64,000 bases of DNA from Isochrysis galbana (taxonomy: Eukaryota; Haptophyta; Isochrysidales; Isochrysidaceae): positions 2,903,820 to 2,967,819 of the forward strand of contig CM030937.1 in assembly GCA_018136815.1 (NCBI GenBank), given 5' to 3'. A model generated the notes under the pieces. The model was not told the origin of the DNA. It worked only from the letters and a program-made list of their open reading frames with translations, and made no database searches. Positions 43,787 to 57,683 of this stretch are shown in pieces; within the stretch, counting starts at the first letter, position 1, and each line of letters begins with the position of its first letter. The translations under genes and the position numbers were made by a program.

Positions 43787-46700
43787 ATGGCTCCTCTTCT
43801 TCGGCCGCGCCAACAGCGCAGCCTCGCTGATCTGGAGGCGCACTGCGCTCAGCTGCAGCAGCTGCAGCGGCAGCTCATCTCGGAGAAGGACTTCGTGGCA
43901 AAGGAGAATATGCAGCTGCGCCAGATGCTCAAGCAGTTCCACCGAATCCCCGGGCTGGGAAGAGCAGCCACCGCTGGTGCGACGCCGCTCCACCGAGCCA
44001 TAGGGCCCACACTCTTCCGCCCAGTCGCGCGAGTCTCCGTGTGGGTCGACGCGAAGAAGACCAGAAAGGCAGAGATCAAGGTTGCGGACGGAGAGGACAT
44101 CGACGCGGCGGTGAGTGCGTTCTGCCGACAGCACAGACTTGGTGCATCACAGGCCGACACGATCCGCGCCGACCTTGAGCGGGGCTTCTCACAGCTCCGC
44201 GGTGCCGCTGCGACTGCAGCGCACGTGCTCACGGAGCAGGATGCGCACGAGGACGAGGGCAAATCACCCCGCGCGCCAGCAGCTGCACCCACGCGCACAG
44301 CGCGCATGTCATTCAGCAACACCCCTTGGCAGCCTGGGGACGAGGCGTGGGACGCCACGTTCGATGACATCGAATTGGAAACGTCACATGAGGATCAAAT
44401 CCCCAACACAGCACCTCCACCTCCTCCACCCCCACCCCCAGAATACACATCGGCTCCACCACCCCCGCCGCCTCCGCCTCCGCCACCTACCACCTTCGCT
44501 ACGAAATTTTCAATGCCGCCTGCGGCGCCGCTACCACCGCCGCCACCTGACCACAACGTCGATGACTTCGCAGTTTCCTTTTCAGCATTTTCTGCTGGGG
44601 ACGAAGATGAATGGCAGAACAATGACCAGTGGCGGTCGGCAGATGTTGGCGCCGAAGGAGTGCAGTCGGTGACCTCAACCTCTGAAAAGGGCCCCATGTG
44701 GCATTCTTTTGACACTGCTGACGGCTGGTCTGGGGATGGCTTTGACGATGCCAATTGGGTGGATGCGGACCTTCCTACGGGAGGGTTTCCTGATGGCGGT
44801 GAAGATCCGAGCATTGCCGAGGCGTTGCAATGGGCCAAGGCAGAGCTGGAGGAGGTCCGTGCTGAGTTGGATCAAGCGCGGAGACGGATGAAAACAATGG
44901 AAGACACCGCACGCAGCTGGGAGCAAAAGGCTGTAGATTTAGAGGCCCAGCGCGACCGGTACCGTCACATTGCCCGAGAGCTCAAAAGGCAAAGAGACCA
45001 GCAACCTGTTCTGGATAGCAGCCAAGCGCCTCCAGGTGATGCGGCAGGAACCTCCGATAGGCAGCGCGTGGAAGAGTTATCCCAACTGTTGGACACCGCC
45101 AGGAAGGAGGCGCAGCGTTTCCGCATGATCGCTCGCGAGTGTAAACGGCAGCGGGACGAGGCCCGCAGCGCTCTTGCTAAGGTGGTCCCAAGAGCCGGCA
45201 TGGTGGATTTGTCGGCCTCAGCCACAAGTGGCGGCAATGGGAAGGCGCCCGATATTGAGGGCTCATTCATGGAAGAGCATCTTGACCTGAATTCGCCTGT
45301 GATTGGGGCGCAGGCCTCACGGTGGCCGGGCTCACACCAAAACGAGTCAGAGCCTGCAATGCTCGAACTTGATGGAGGGGCAGAAGTTACGAGCGACTGG
45401 CACACGACTGGCGCCAATGACGCAACTCATGCGAATCAGCGCAGCGATGTGCAGGGTGAATCAACACCTCCATTTGCTTCTAGCTCTGCCACTACAGAGC
45501 CAGCAGTGGAAGGCGCGGCTTTGCTCGGAGAGACCAGCGACGCTCTTTGCAATGTCCTCGGAGATGACAGCACAGATGTACTTCACACACCGGCCAGTGG
45601 AAATGGGCTATCAAGTGTTTTTGGTGCGCACTCAATCCCCTCGATGGAAGTTTCCGGCGAGGCCATGGAGACTGAGAGAAACGCCATAAACAAATTTGAA
45701 GAAATTGCCGCTGCCGTCCACGACGCTCAAATTAGCGCATCCATTAGAGGGGATGGCGTTAGCGAAGACAACCGCGATTTCGTAGCTCTTGACGAACGTG
45801 CCAGCGTCTTGCAAACCCATCAACCTGGGGCGTCACAAGGTGTAGCAGAAGGCGTCACGACCGAACGGCGATCGGCAGTCATCTATGAAGATGTGGGAAT
45901 AGAGGGAACTATTATCTCCATGCTTGAGTCCGGCGATGTCGAATTTCCACACAATACAGATGCTGTGGCGACGTGCTGCAAGTGTGCATCGATTGAGGCT
46001 GGTCCGCTCCCATCTGCAACGATGAGCCATTCGCCCCATGTCGTGATGGAAGGCTCCTTTGGCGAGGACAGCCAAAGACCTAGGCTGGCATCTGAGGGTG
46101 GTGATTGGTCCGCCGGTTTCACTGATAGCCCACCACCTCCAAGTGTCGGCGACGAATACGGGAATACGAACACGGACCGCGACAGCCCCACAAAGCCATT
46201 GTTTGAAGGCGGAGCGGGCTACAACTTGACTGCAGTGCCCCGGATGAGCGGTGCTGGCGTCGGTGAGCATGGGGGCGTGAGCGCAGGGCAGGACAGCTCT
46301 GTGCGGCCGGCATTGGAAAGGGAAGCGGTTGGGGATTCGGCTGCTATGCCCTCAACAGGCAATGGTAGCATTCGGGATGGGAATGGGAGTGTGGGAGACC
46401 TCGATGGCTCCACAAACCCGTCGTTCGAATGCGGGGAGGGTGACGACCGGGCGCCCATGTCTTCGGCGAGCGATGCTGACTTCTCACACGTAGATGCTGC
46501 AGCAGGCATTCTGGTTCAATCTTATTCGACGGAATCGCCGGGCAGTGGGGCAAAGGATTTGGATGCTGCACAATGGATGAGTCGCAATGAGATGCTCCTG
46601 GATTCCGGTGTGGATGTTAGGGCCTCAGGGTCACCTTGCACATGGGGTGGCAGAGATGGATTGGGGACCAAGCCTTCTGTTGATGCGGAGAATGCGGGCG

Positions 46701-46822
46701 TCAGTCCATACGTTGCCTCGGGTAGCTCTGATCACAGGGCCGAACCCGCCCGTACCGTGGAGGGAAGTGCTGCGCGAGATGCTGAGAGCGTATCCTCCAT
46801 CGGAGAAGATGCGTTCGCCTAG
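43787..46822 (+). CDS. Large disordered protein with coiled coils
   Basis: Single-exon frame of 1011 residues. Residues 10-50 form a coiled coil (LEAHCAQLQQLQRQLISEKD). Residues about 85-145 form a small beta-alpha domain (VARVSVWVDAKKTRKAEIKV, FCRQHRLG, IRADLERGF) that resembles a domain seen in many protist cytoskeletal and ciliary proteins. Two poly-Pro blocks (about 205-270) might bind profilin, WW or SH3 domains. A second coiled coil (about 345-465) contains two repeats of RFRMIARECKRQRDEA and RYRHIARELKRQRDQ. The rest is acidic, Ser/Gly-rich and probably unstructured. No signal peptide. Function unknown; a scaffold role is a guess. Confidence 0.72.
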   Translation: MAPLLRPRQQRSLADLEAHCAQLQQLQRQLISEKDFVAKENMQLRQMLKQFHRIPGLGRAATAGATPLHRAIGPTLFRPVARVSVWVDAKKTRKAEIKVADGEDIDAAVSAFCRQHRLGASQADTIRADLERGFSQLRGAAATAAHVLTEQDAHEDEGKSPRAPAAAPTRTARMSFSNTPWQPGDEAWDATFDDIELETSHEDQIPNTAPPPPPPPPPEYTSAPPPPPPPPPPPTTFATKFSMPPAAPLPPPPPDHNVDDFAVSFSAFSAGDEDEWQNNDQWRSADVGAEGVQSVTSTSEKGPMWHSFDTADGWSGDGFDDANWVDADLPTGGFPDGGEDPSIAEALQWAKAELEEVRAELDQARRRMKTMEDTARSWEQKAVDLEAQRDRYRHIARELKRQRDQQPVLDSSQAPPGDAAGTSDRQRVEELSQLLDTARKEAQRFRMIARECKRQRDEARSALAKVVPRAGMVDLSASATSGGNGKAPDIEGSFMEEHLDLNSPVIGAQASRWPGSHQNESEPAMLELDGGAEVTSDWHTTGANDATHANQRSDVQGESTPPFASSSATTEPAVEGAALLGETSDALCNVLGDDSTDVLHTPASGNGLSSVFGAHSIPSMEVSGEAMETERNAINKFEEIAAAVHDAQISASIRGDGVSEDNRDFVALDERASVLQTHQPGASQGVAEGVTTERRSAVIYEDVGIEGTIISMLESGDVEFPHNTDAVATCCKCASIEAGPLPSATMSHSPHVVMEGSFGEDSQRPRLASEGGDWSAGFTDSPPPPSVGDEYGNTNTDRDSPTKPLFEGGAGYNLTAVPRMSGAGVGEHGGVSAGQDSSVRPALEREAVGDSAAMPSTGNGSIRDGNGSVGDLDGSTNPSFECGEGDDRAPMSSASDADFSHVDAAAGILVQSYSTESPGSGAKDLDAAQWMSRNEMLLDSGVDVRASGSPCTWGGRDGLGTKPSVDAENAGVSPYVASGSSDHRAEPARTVEGSAARDAESVSSIGEDAFA

Positions 46823-46889
46823 CAGCGATTGTATTGCCCTGAATAGCACACTCCAATCTCTACCGTCTGAACCTATTGAAGCGGCCAAG

Positions 46890-46976
46890 AATAATAATAA
46901 AACATCTGAGCGTTAGTACCAGTACTCCCACTAGCCCGGTACTATCACGACACCCCTCAGCGCACCTGCCCGCACG
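46890..46976 (-). mobile_element. LINE/HP 3' tail remnant
   Basis: On the minus strand this matches the 3' ends at 8155-8235 and 27745-27830 (GTCGTG.TAGTACC.GGCTAGTG.GAGTA.TGGTACTAA.GCTCAG) and ends in TTTTATTATTATT. It is truncated upstream. Confidence 0.7.
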
Positions 46977-47224
46977 CCTTGAACCTTGAAGTGCGATGGC
47001 ACATACACACATGCATCCCTACGCAAACGCACGGCGCTACCAAAGATGACCATCCAAGAAGCCATGAAAAAAAAAGGATCTGAAGATTCAGGACTACACA
47101 CCTATCGCTAGACGGTACCCGGTACCTTTCACCGCATATCAGACAACGCCCTTCCATCCCTTCCCTCCGCCGCCTCGCCTTCCCCCCCTCTTTCCTTTGT
47201 CTTTGGTGTCGGGGGTGCGGCCCT

Positions 47225-48121
47225 GGTGCACTACCATGGGCCCGGTTGTGGGTGCGTGTTTGACGGATCGAGCATGACCACTGGCTCGATATGCGACGAT
47301 ACGGAAGCGAAACGATCGGCGGGAGGCGCGGCGAAGGTGGCCGGGAGTGATGGAATGGCGGGCTGCTGGACCACCACCTCAGCAGAGAAAGGCGGGAGGA
47401 CGGGCTTGGGCGAGGGCGAGCGCGACGACCGAGCGGACATGGCTGGGCGGTTCGGGATGGATAGGCTGGGGCTGAGGGAGTGGAGAGGTTTGGTACTGAT
47501 AGAGTGTTGAGCAAAACGAGGGACGAACGGGAACGAGAACGAGAACGAGAGCGACGAACGAAGAACGACAGACGACAAACGGCTAGAGTCCGATGGACCG
47601 ACGAGATGACACCACACTCACGTCAACACTCTACACTCTCCACACTTACGTATCCTTATCACGGAATGCACAGGAACCTGCCGACAGACCGAACAAGGAA
47701 GAGAATGCCGACAAGAGAGCGACGGGGCGACGGACGATCCGACGGGGGCGACAGTTACGCACAGGAATAAATAAGGAAGGAATCTTTCGAAAACCCTTAA
47801 GTGAGTTGATGAAGACCGAAGTAAAATAGCGCCACGATATAATCCAACGGCCAACACCTGAGGGGGAATCAGGGTCACACAAGGGGGCGGTTCCTTGCAC
47901 CGGCGATACCTGAACGCTCGACTTAGCCTAAAAACGCGAGGAGCACGCAAGGAGGTAAGCTAGGTGAGGGGGGCAAGCAGGCGACAAGGGAGGCGACAAA
48001 GGAGGCGAGGGCAAAGAGGGCGAATGTAGGATCCTGCGACGGTGACTAGTGACTAGCCTGCAAGGAGGGGACATAGAAACGCAAACAACTTCTAAAACAA
48101 AAAGGTCGATCGCGGATGCGA
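47225..48121 (-). repeat. Repeat K, uninterrupted copy
   Basis: Starts on the minus strand at 48121 (TCGCATCCGCGATCGACC) and runs without interruption to about 47225. The distal part (about 47520-47225) shares a reading frame with 61435-61735: QHSISTKPL near the start, RSPSPKPVLPPFSAE, and SSHIEPVVMLDPS near the end. This frame conservation between diverged copies suggests a once-coding element; no known domain is recognised. Confidence 0.7.
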
Positions 48122-48660
48122 TAGTGTTCGGGGTCCTCAGTCCCGACTTCTCCTGTAAACAGGTGCGGGACTTACCTATTTTTATCGGTGGGCGCAGCTC
48201 TCGCTCCGCCCACCCCCTTCTCCGCGCTCCCTCTCCTCTCTCCTGCGGCACGCGCGATGGCGTGCCTGCGATAGGCCTGCAGCTGCCTGCTGGCGACCCC
48301 TGGAGGCTCCTGGAGGCCAGCTCAGGGGGCAGAGGAGGCTGGGGCTGGGCCTTGGCCTCCCCTGCCTGCCTCCCTCGCTGGCGATCCTGAGCCTCTGGGG
48401 CCCCCAATCTGCACCTGTCTGCCTGTCGACCAGGGGGGGAGGGGGGGTTGGAGCGATGGGCTGGCCACGAGGGGTCAGCAAGAGCGAACCAGGCGTGCCT
48501 GTCAGTAGGAGATTGGGTCAGCAGGGCGCAGGGCAGTGGCCTCCTGGCAAGCCATCAGGCATGCCAGGAGGATGGGGGGTTCCTCCCCCACGGCAGGGGA
48601 GGAGTGGAGAGAGAGGGGGGCTCGTGCCCCCCCATGGGCGAACCAAGTATAAACTTAGTT
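48122..48660 (-). mobile_element. HP element, copy 3
   Basis: Minus-strand unit with hairpin at 48660-48641, core module at about 48390-48295 and the hairpin or mini-intron-like GTAAGT...TTTACAG segment at about 48175-48150. It lacks the distal about 200 bp of copies 1 and 2 and abuts repeat K. Confidence 0.7.
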
Positions 48661-48827
48661 GCCCCCCGCCCCCCCCATTTCCCAATTCGCTTGACGTGAT
48701 CTTAGATCCGCACTCCTCGAGCTCCTCGATGAGACGAAACCTGCAAAAGCTAGAGGCACAGAGGAAGACGAGGGCCAGAGCGCTAGGGGCAGGAGCACCC
48801 CGCTCAACCCCACCACCCCCCACAAAC

Positions 48828-48965
48828 CGAGCCCCTATATAGCGCATGAGAGGAGTGGCCACAAGGCGGGCTGGGAGGGGAACGGAGGGAGTATGGAGTA
48901 TGGGCGTGGCGCTACAAGTTGGAGGTTCAGTGCCAGTGCCACGCGCGAGAATACTATAAGGGGTC
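48828..48965 (+). repeat. Dispersed repeat D, copy 3 (diverged)
   Basis: Looser match to 1126-1255 (CACAAGGCGGG, GGGCGTGGC, ACGCGCGAGAA). A TATATAG motif is kept. Nothing further is seen from 48966 to 49568. Confidence 0.5.
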
Positions 48966-49568
48966 ATTTTGCTTGTTGGCCCACGGTGCACGCCGATGGT
49001 CCAAGAAGGCTTTTGCTTCCAACGTCCAACTATCCGGCTCAACTTGCTCCGGGAATGCCACACGCTGACGGACATCACATGGGAGCAAGGCAGGAGTCTA
49101 AACGAACGGCCGCGCAACGCCCCTGCTGCACATGCCCACGCACGTCACACGAGGTCCATCCCTTGACATAGAAGGATGGCGAGTGACGGCTCCCGCCTGA
49201 TTAAAGCCGTGATGCCCCGATTGGACAGGCGAAATCAAGAACGGGGAGTAGCGACAACACATTAATTAAAAGCCACTCCATGACGCGACTATGGTGATAA
49301 GAGGAACGGCCGCTGCACATCCTCGTCGCTTGCGCTCAAACTCTGGTCTCGTAGCTCTCAACGCTGGACGCTCATCCGAGGACACACGCTATTCCAAGGC
49401 TCGGCGAGGCGCATCATTGCATGCAGCGGTAGTGCCACATCGGATGCATATCGGGGGTCGACACCTCACAAGGGTTTTGGCACGTTCCCCATGTCCTGGA
49501 ATAAACGCATTGGCATCTCGAACAGCTCGGAGGGTGGCGACTCCCAAGGACTGGCAAAAAAGAGATGC

Positions 49569-52585
<3,017 letters not shown>

Positions 52586-52599
52586 GGCGGCACGCTCGC

Positions 52600-53040
52600 T
52601 CGCTCGCTCGCTCCCTCCTCCTCTCTCTCCCCCCCTCGGCGGGGAGGGGGGCTGATGGGGGGGAGGAGGAGGGCGGGGGGGGGGGGGGGGGGGAGGTTCT
52701 TGGGTTTAGGGGGGGAAGGGGGGGGGCGGGAAGGCGGAGGAGCTGCACCCATTTTTTAATTGTACGAGGGTGGCACAGGGGAGGCGGGGGCTGGCTGCCG
52801 GGGGGAGAGAGGATCTGGGCGCGCACGCCGGGCTCTGGGCCGGGGGGGGCGGGGGGGGGGGCGGGGGGGGGGGGGGGGGGCGCCGCGCCGCGAGGGGGTG
52901 GCGGCGGAGATGAGAGAGAGAGAGAGAGAGAGGAGCCGAAGGGGGCACTGCTCTCTCTCCGTTTACTCCTAGTCGCCCAGAGGATCTCTTCTGTAGGGCG
53001 GTCAAACACTCAAACTGCCCGAATGAGTTTTGTCGTAGTA
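52600..53040. promoter_or_regulatory. G-run-rich upstream region of the ACSL gene
   Basis: Contains CT repeats at 52595-52635, long G runs at 52676-52693 and 52836-52880, and a GA repeat at 52913-52931. G-quadruplex formation is plausible. A promoter role is inferred from position. Confidence 0.35.
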
Positions 53041-53046
53041 TAAGGT

Positions 53047-53120
53047 GTGTCCATGGCGTCCCATTTCCAGTATCCGCTCCCGGGGGAGATACTGGTAAGG
53101 AAATGGGACGCTATGGACAC
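53047..53120. repeat. Long imperfect palindrome
   Basis: Arms of about 28 bp (GTGTCCATGGCGTCCCATTT and onward to AGTATC; the other arm reads its complement with one mismatch and a five-base insertion) surround a short GC-rich loop. It could extrude as a cruciform. It may be a MITE-like or fold-back remnant. Confidence 0.8.
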
Positions 53121-53144
53121 AGTTGTCTCTAGTCTATAGCCTAG

Positions 53145-53300
53145 ATGGGAAATACAGAGCCGGGCAACAGAAATACAGAAAATACAGTATGTATTTGGCC
53201 TCCGGCCAAATACAGACCAAATACAGGCCAAATACAGATACCGGTGGGGGGATATGGATATGGATATATACTACTACATATAATACTGCTATATATATAT
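53145..53300. repeat. AAATACAG short tandem motifs
   Basis: Seven AAATACAG-type motifs occur in about 100 bp, with the inverted pair GTATTTGGCC and GGCCAAATAC, then a (GGATAT)n and TA-rich stretch. No gene. Confidence 0.6.
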
Positions 53301-53394
53301 GCTAATATATCTAGTTCTAGCTATTCTACCATAGAGAAGGCCGTAGGGGTCTAGGGGTCTAGGTACGTCGTCGCTTCTCGCACGCTCGCTCGCT

Positions 53395-53785
53395 CATTCG
53401 CTCATCCCCCCCCCCCTCCCTCCTTCCCTCCCCGCCTCCCTCCCTCCTCCCTCCTCCCTCCCTCCCGCTCCTTCGCTCGCTCTCACTCCTTCGCTCCTTT
53501 CCTCCCCTTGTCCCCCCCCTTCCTCCCTCTCTCTCCTCCCTCGCTCGCTCGCTTGCCCTTCCCCCCTCGCCTCCCCCTCCCCCTCCCTCTCCCTCTCATC
53601 CGTCATCCGTACCTCGTACCTTTGTACCTCCCTCCCTTCTCCCTCCCTCTCTCCCTCCCTCTCTCTCTCTCTCTCGCTCTCTCGCTCGCTCGCTCCCTCC
53701 CTCCCTCCCTCCCTCCTCCCTCCCTCCCTCCCTCCCTCCACTCCCTCCATCCTTCATACCCCCTCCGCTCCGCTCCCTCCCACAT
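53395..53785. repeat. CCTT/CT-rich microsatellite
   Basis: Nearly pure pyrimidine on the plus strand (CCCTCCCTCC, CTCGCTCGCTCG) up to the start of the transposase frame. Long minus-strand frames here are artefacts. Confidence 0.75.
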
Positions 53786-53787
53786 AC

Positions 53788-55218
53788 ATGCCCCGCCCTA
53801 CTGCCACTGACAACCCCAATCCCACCCGTGTCTCGCGGTCCATGCTGGCCACGGCTAGGGCCTTGGACTCCGGTCCTAGCACTAACTCGTCGGACGAGGA
53901 ATCCATTCCCTCCCCATACGCCCTCGCTGCGGTTGCAGTGGATACTGGTACTGAAGCCGCACGCACACATGAGGGCAGTTCGACGTCAGCAGCGGTTGCG
54001 GTCAGGATGTCGCAAGCACCGGCATCCGCGCGCACGCATGCATCTGCGCCCGCGCCCTCGCGCGCGCACGACCCAGTCTCGGGCATGCTGCCGCCCTCGC
54101 GCGCGCGAGACTCCCCCTTTGTCTTGCCCACACGAGCCACAGGTCTCAGCCAGCCAGTGCTGTAAGGGCGGCCTGGTGCATCTAAGCGCACTGACCCTGT
54201 TTGGGAATGTGTACAGATTTTAAGCGAGGAGTCCACGAGCAACCCGCGATGGAAGTGCCTGGGCTGTGGCATGACGAGAATGGGCGGGGCAACGAGGGTG
54301 GTCGACCATCTTTTGGGCCGGAACCATTCTTCCAAATGTACTTCAAGGGCATCCGATTTCCGTACACTCGTTGAGAAGATCGAGCAAGGTGAGGTTACGA
54401 AGGGTCACAAGAAGGCGCGCAAGATGGTTGTACGAGACATGAATGAGAGAGACGATGCCGCAATGCTTTCGACATCAAGCTCTGATGCGAACGTCGCAAC
54501 CTGGGACAAGAAGCAGCCCACCCTCAGCTTCGGCTCGACGCAGAAATTGGAGTGCGACATGGCGATTGCGAACATGTTTTATGCATGCAATATCCCGGCC
54601 GCAATGGCGGACCACCCCAGGTTCAAGGAGATGGTCAACGTCCTCAAGACTGCGCCGCCATCATACAAACCGCCACATCGGAAGCGGCTTCACGGGCCAT
54701 TACTAGATGAGGCAGTTGGGCGCCTTCGGCGCGAGATGGAACCCGTGCGACAAGACGTGCTGAGGAAGGGGTGCACGATCATATCCGATGGCTGGGACAA
54801 CGTCATGAAGGACCACTTGATCAACTTTTTGTACGGCAACGCCGGCTGCCTTTTTTTCGATGGAACGGTCAAGTTGCTCAGTGGTGATAGTGAGAATGCA
54901 CAATTCATGGCTGAAATCTTGCGGCAGTGCATGGAGCGACACGGCCTTTTTTGCTTTGTCCAGGTTGTTACGGACACCTGCAGCACAATGAAGGCAGCAT
55001 GGGCCATTTTACAGAGAGAATTCGAATGGTTTACAACCACTTGCTGCGGCACGCACGTCCTAAGTCTCGAGTTGAAGGAGTTTGCAAAAGTGCCTGAGGT
55101 GGCGGATGTGATTGCCAAGGTCCCAATATGTGTCGAAAATATGTGTAGTTACGTTGTCGTATTCCATACGATGACAGACTTTTATAGTCATCGCGTGTTC
55201 GACATACGTAGTACGTAG
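53788..55218 (+). CDS. hAT-type transposase, damaged copy
   Basis: One frame runs from the ATG at 53788 to 55218 with a single internal TAA at 54163-54165. The N-terminal 125 residues are low-complexity. After the stop codon the same frame gives a BED-type zinc finger (WKCLGCGMTRMGG, HLLGRNHSSKC). A DUF659-like segment follows (ISDGWDNVMKDHLINFL; VTDTCSTMKAAW) with a CCGTHVLSLELKEF region. The C-terminal dimerisation part of hAT transposases is missing. The enzyme would cut and paste its own DNA; this copy is truncated and probably inactive unless the TAA lies in an intron. Terminal inverted repeats were not found. Confidence 0.72.
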
Positions 55219-56194
55219 TACGTAGTCGAGTTCGAGTTTTCGCGTTTTCTGCACTAAGTAAGCTAACGCGCTAACGCACTCCGAGATTTCCGAACTCTGC
55301 CCTCCACCAAGTATTCAAGAAACACGTGAACGTGAAAGTATCAATTACGTACTCGTTCCCGCCGTGCGACGTGCGACTCACTGAACAAAACGGTCCTTAT
55401 TCCCGCGTGCAGCCCCCCCCCCGCCCCCCGCCCCCCCCCCCCCCCCTGAGAGAGAGACCAAATATGTCGGAGAGATACGCCCTCCCCCCAATATGTAGAC
55501 TCGCCGAGGAAGAGGAACGGCCCAAATAGGTACGTTATACGTTATAACGTTATATACGATATGTACATATTTTTACCTACCCCTAATAGGAGAACACCAG
55601 ATGAAACTCTTCATGCAACCCCAAACACCACACACACACATGCAACTCGCAACTCTCACAGTAACGGTAACAAGTTGTAACAAGCGGCGGGGACACTCAT
55701 ATAAAAAGAGTGATGGTGATGAGCGCGAGAGACAGAAACACAATATAATCAAAAGAGTGACGTGGGGAGAACGATGAGAAAGGGGAATAGAGAAAAAAAC
55801 GAGGCCAACGAGAGATCTGCCGTAGGGGGAATTGTGGGGAACTGTATGTGTAGCGCTGGTAGATATAGTAATAATATAATAGTAATAAAACAATGAACAA
55901 TAAAACAGAAAACAGACGTCAGACGTCAAGCGTCACAGTCACAGCGTCAAAAAGATCACTCGAGACTCGAGACTCGAGACTCGGTCGGTGACCAGCCCCG
56001 CGGGAACAACCTCGTCGAGTTCTCGAGTTCGTGCCCGACCTAGCTGACTTCGTCCCTATCTATGTATAGTCTATGTATTCGCTACTCGTAAAGTAAACAG
56101 CCGAGCTGTGAAATGTGAGAGATGATAGAGATAGACTATTTAGGCCTGTTTATTGTTTCCTGTTTCTGTTTCTTTTTTGCCCGTTTTGGGTTAC
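55219..56194. other. Intergenic, AT-richer; no gene seen
   Basis: Short palindromic AT stretches (TACGTTATAACGTTATATACG near 55530), a C run at 55428-55446 and repeated ACTCGAGACTCGAG near 55958. No coding motif is recognised. Confidence 0.45.
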
Positions 56195-56370
56195 GGTTAC
56201 GCTTCGTTGTGGGGCTCCCGGGGGGCGGGGGGGGTCTAGGGCCCAAAGGGCACCGAATATGTGCTAGACAGGCTTTTCCGGGGTTTCTACCGCTATGCGC
56301 TATGCTCTGGTGTATTTCCTCAATCCTGACTTCTGACTTTTCATTTTTACACCTCTAGAAGTTAAAATAG
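56195..56370 (+). repeat. Repeat I, copy 2
   Basis: Matches about 14985-15145, sharing GGGTCTAGGGCCCAAA, GCACCG.ATATGTGCTAG, the CCTCAATC.TGACTT segment and TAGAAGTTAAAATAG. Confidence 0.65.
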
Positions 56371-56771
56371 GGTTAGCGGCAAACATTTGCGTGTGTCGTC
56401 GGGAAATTAGGACGCGGCCTTGTTTCGTGGCCTTCCACCACGTGAACGCCCTCCATTTGGGCATGGGATTCAATAGAATTGTCAGTGCCAGATAGTGGAT
56501 ACTCCTACTGGAGATACTGGCAGTAAATACTGGTGAGAAGTGAGGCGGGCCTCACTCAACAACCACACGTAAAGTAAGGCGCACCCAGCGCCGGCGGCAC
56601 AAGCTCCAGCGCTCGCCAACTCGCGCGGTCGTTTTCTCTCTCGCGGCACGATGAAGGCTTGCTCCCCTCCCAAGCGCAACCTTGGTAATGTATCTCTCTC
56701 CACCTCCTCTTTTCTCTCTCGCCTCTCACTCCTTCGCCCCATCTTGGCTTGCCCGTGTGCCGGCCAGACGC

Positions 56772-57683
56772 ATGGGCTGTGCCAGCTCGAGGCAGGAAGC
56801 CACCTCGGAGGCGCAGCTTGCGCAGCCTGCGCTCGAGGCCAAGACACAATCAGATGAGCTGACCACCTCGCAGCGCTCCTCTACTGTCGTGAGCCCCAAG
56901 CCCGCGCCCGCCCAGGAGCCCTCGAGCGGCCAAGGAGGTGAGAGCGCACTGATGGAGGAGTGCACTAGGCAGGCTGGGGATGGTGGAGGCGCGGAAGGGG
57001 AGCTGGCGCCGCCAGCCGCGCCCGACTTCGACAACAATTCCGAGGAGCACGCTGCGCCAGAGCCCGATGCCATCGCCCTGCACGATGTGCTCGTGCGCCT
57101 TGAGAAGCACGCTGGGCTTCTCCCAGGGCTCCCTCCCACAGGGGCTGTGGGCATGCCTCTGAGCGCCGAGCAGATCGCGGAACTCGAGGTGCTGGTCAGC
57201 CGGGTCGAGGCTGCTTCAAATGTGTATGCTTCACCGCATGCGAGCATAGCCGGCGCGCCCGATCAAGTACCAGGCACACCGGAGCGCAAGGCTGGCGTCG
57301 TGCCGTCGCCTCCCCTCTCACCACCGGCGCCCTTGCCAAACACTTCTGTGGCAACCAGTGCTGCCGCAACGCCCCCCCCGCCGGAAAGCTCCGGCTCACG
57401 ACCATGGCTCTCTGGGCTTTATGAGGCCATCGGAAGCAGCTTGCAGCTCCTTACGCCGGGTCGTGCCGCATCGGGACACGAAGTCGCATCGGGCCAAGAA
57501 ACAGGCAAGGGCACCGATCTTCTGCATTGGAGTCAAGAGCTGATTGCAAGGCTGGAGGCCGTCGCCGCTTGTCCATCCGGGCCATTTGCGGTCCGGATGG
57601 AACCGCCTCAGGCGGGAGAGTTGGATCGGCTCCAGGAGCTGGTGCAACGGCTGGAAGCGTTGCCGGCTGCTCGTGGGGCCTAG
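56772..57683 (+). CDS. Putatively N-myristoylated protein with duplicated helix motif
   Basis: 303 residues from the ATG at 56772. This start gives MGCASSRQ, a classic N-myristoylation site (Gly2) with an adjacent Cys for palmitoylation, so membrane attachment is likely. The upstream in-frame extension is CT-rich and unlikely to be coding. Two related segments (about 95-145 and 255-300) each carry LxRLE helices around a Pro-rich turn: LVRLEKHAGLLPG with MPLSAEQIAELEVLVSRVEA, and LIARLEAVAACPSG with MEPPQAGELDRLQELVQRLE. The linker is Ala/Pro-rich and disordered. The helix pattern weakly recalls the N-terminus of cyclase-associated protein, but no actin- or cyclase-binding domain follows. Function unknown. 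Confidence 0.65.
   Translation: MGCASSRQEATSEAQLAQPALEAKTQSDELTTSQRSSTVVSPKPAPAQEPSSGQGGESALMEECTRQAGDGGGAEGELAPPAAPDFDNNSEEHAAPEPDAIALHDVLVRLEKHAGLLPGLPPTGAVGMPLSAEQIAELEVLVSRVEAASNVYASPHASIAGAPDQVPGTPERKAGVVPSPPLSPPAPLPNTSVATSAAATPPPPESSGSRPWLSGLYEAIGSSLQLLTPGRAASGHEVASGQETGKGTDLLHWSQELIARLEAVAACPSGPFAVRMEPPQAGELDRLQELVQRLEALPAARGA

Noticed and set aside
1106-48660. HP palindromes as Helitron 3' hairpins
   Set aside because: No CTRR terminus or RepHel gene, and one copy has a clear target-site duplication with a simple-sequence tail, which Helitrons lack.
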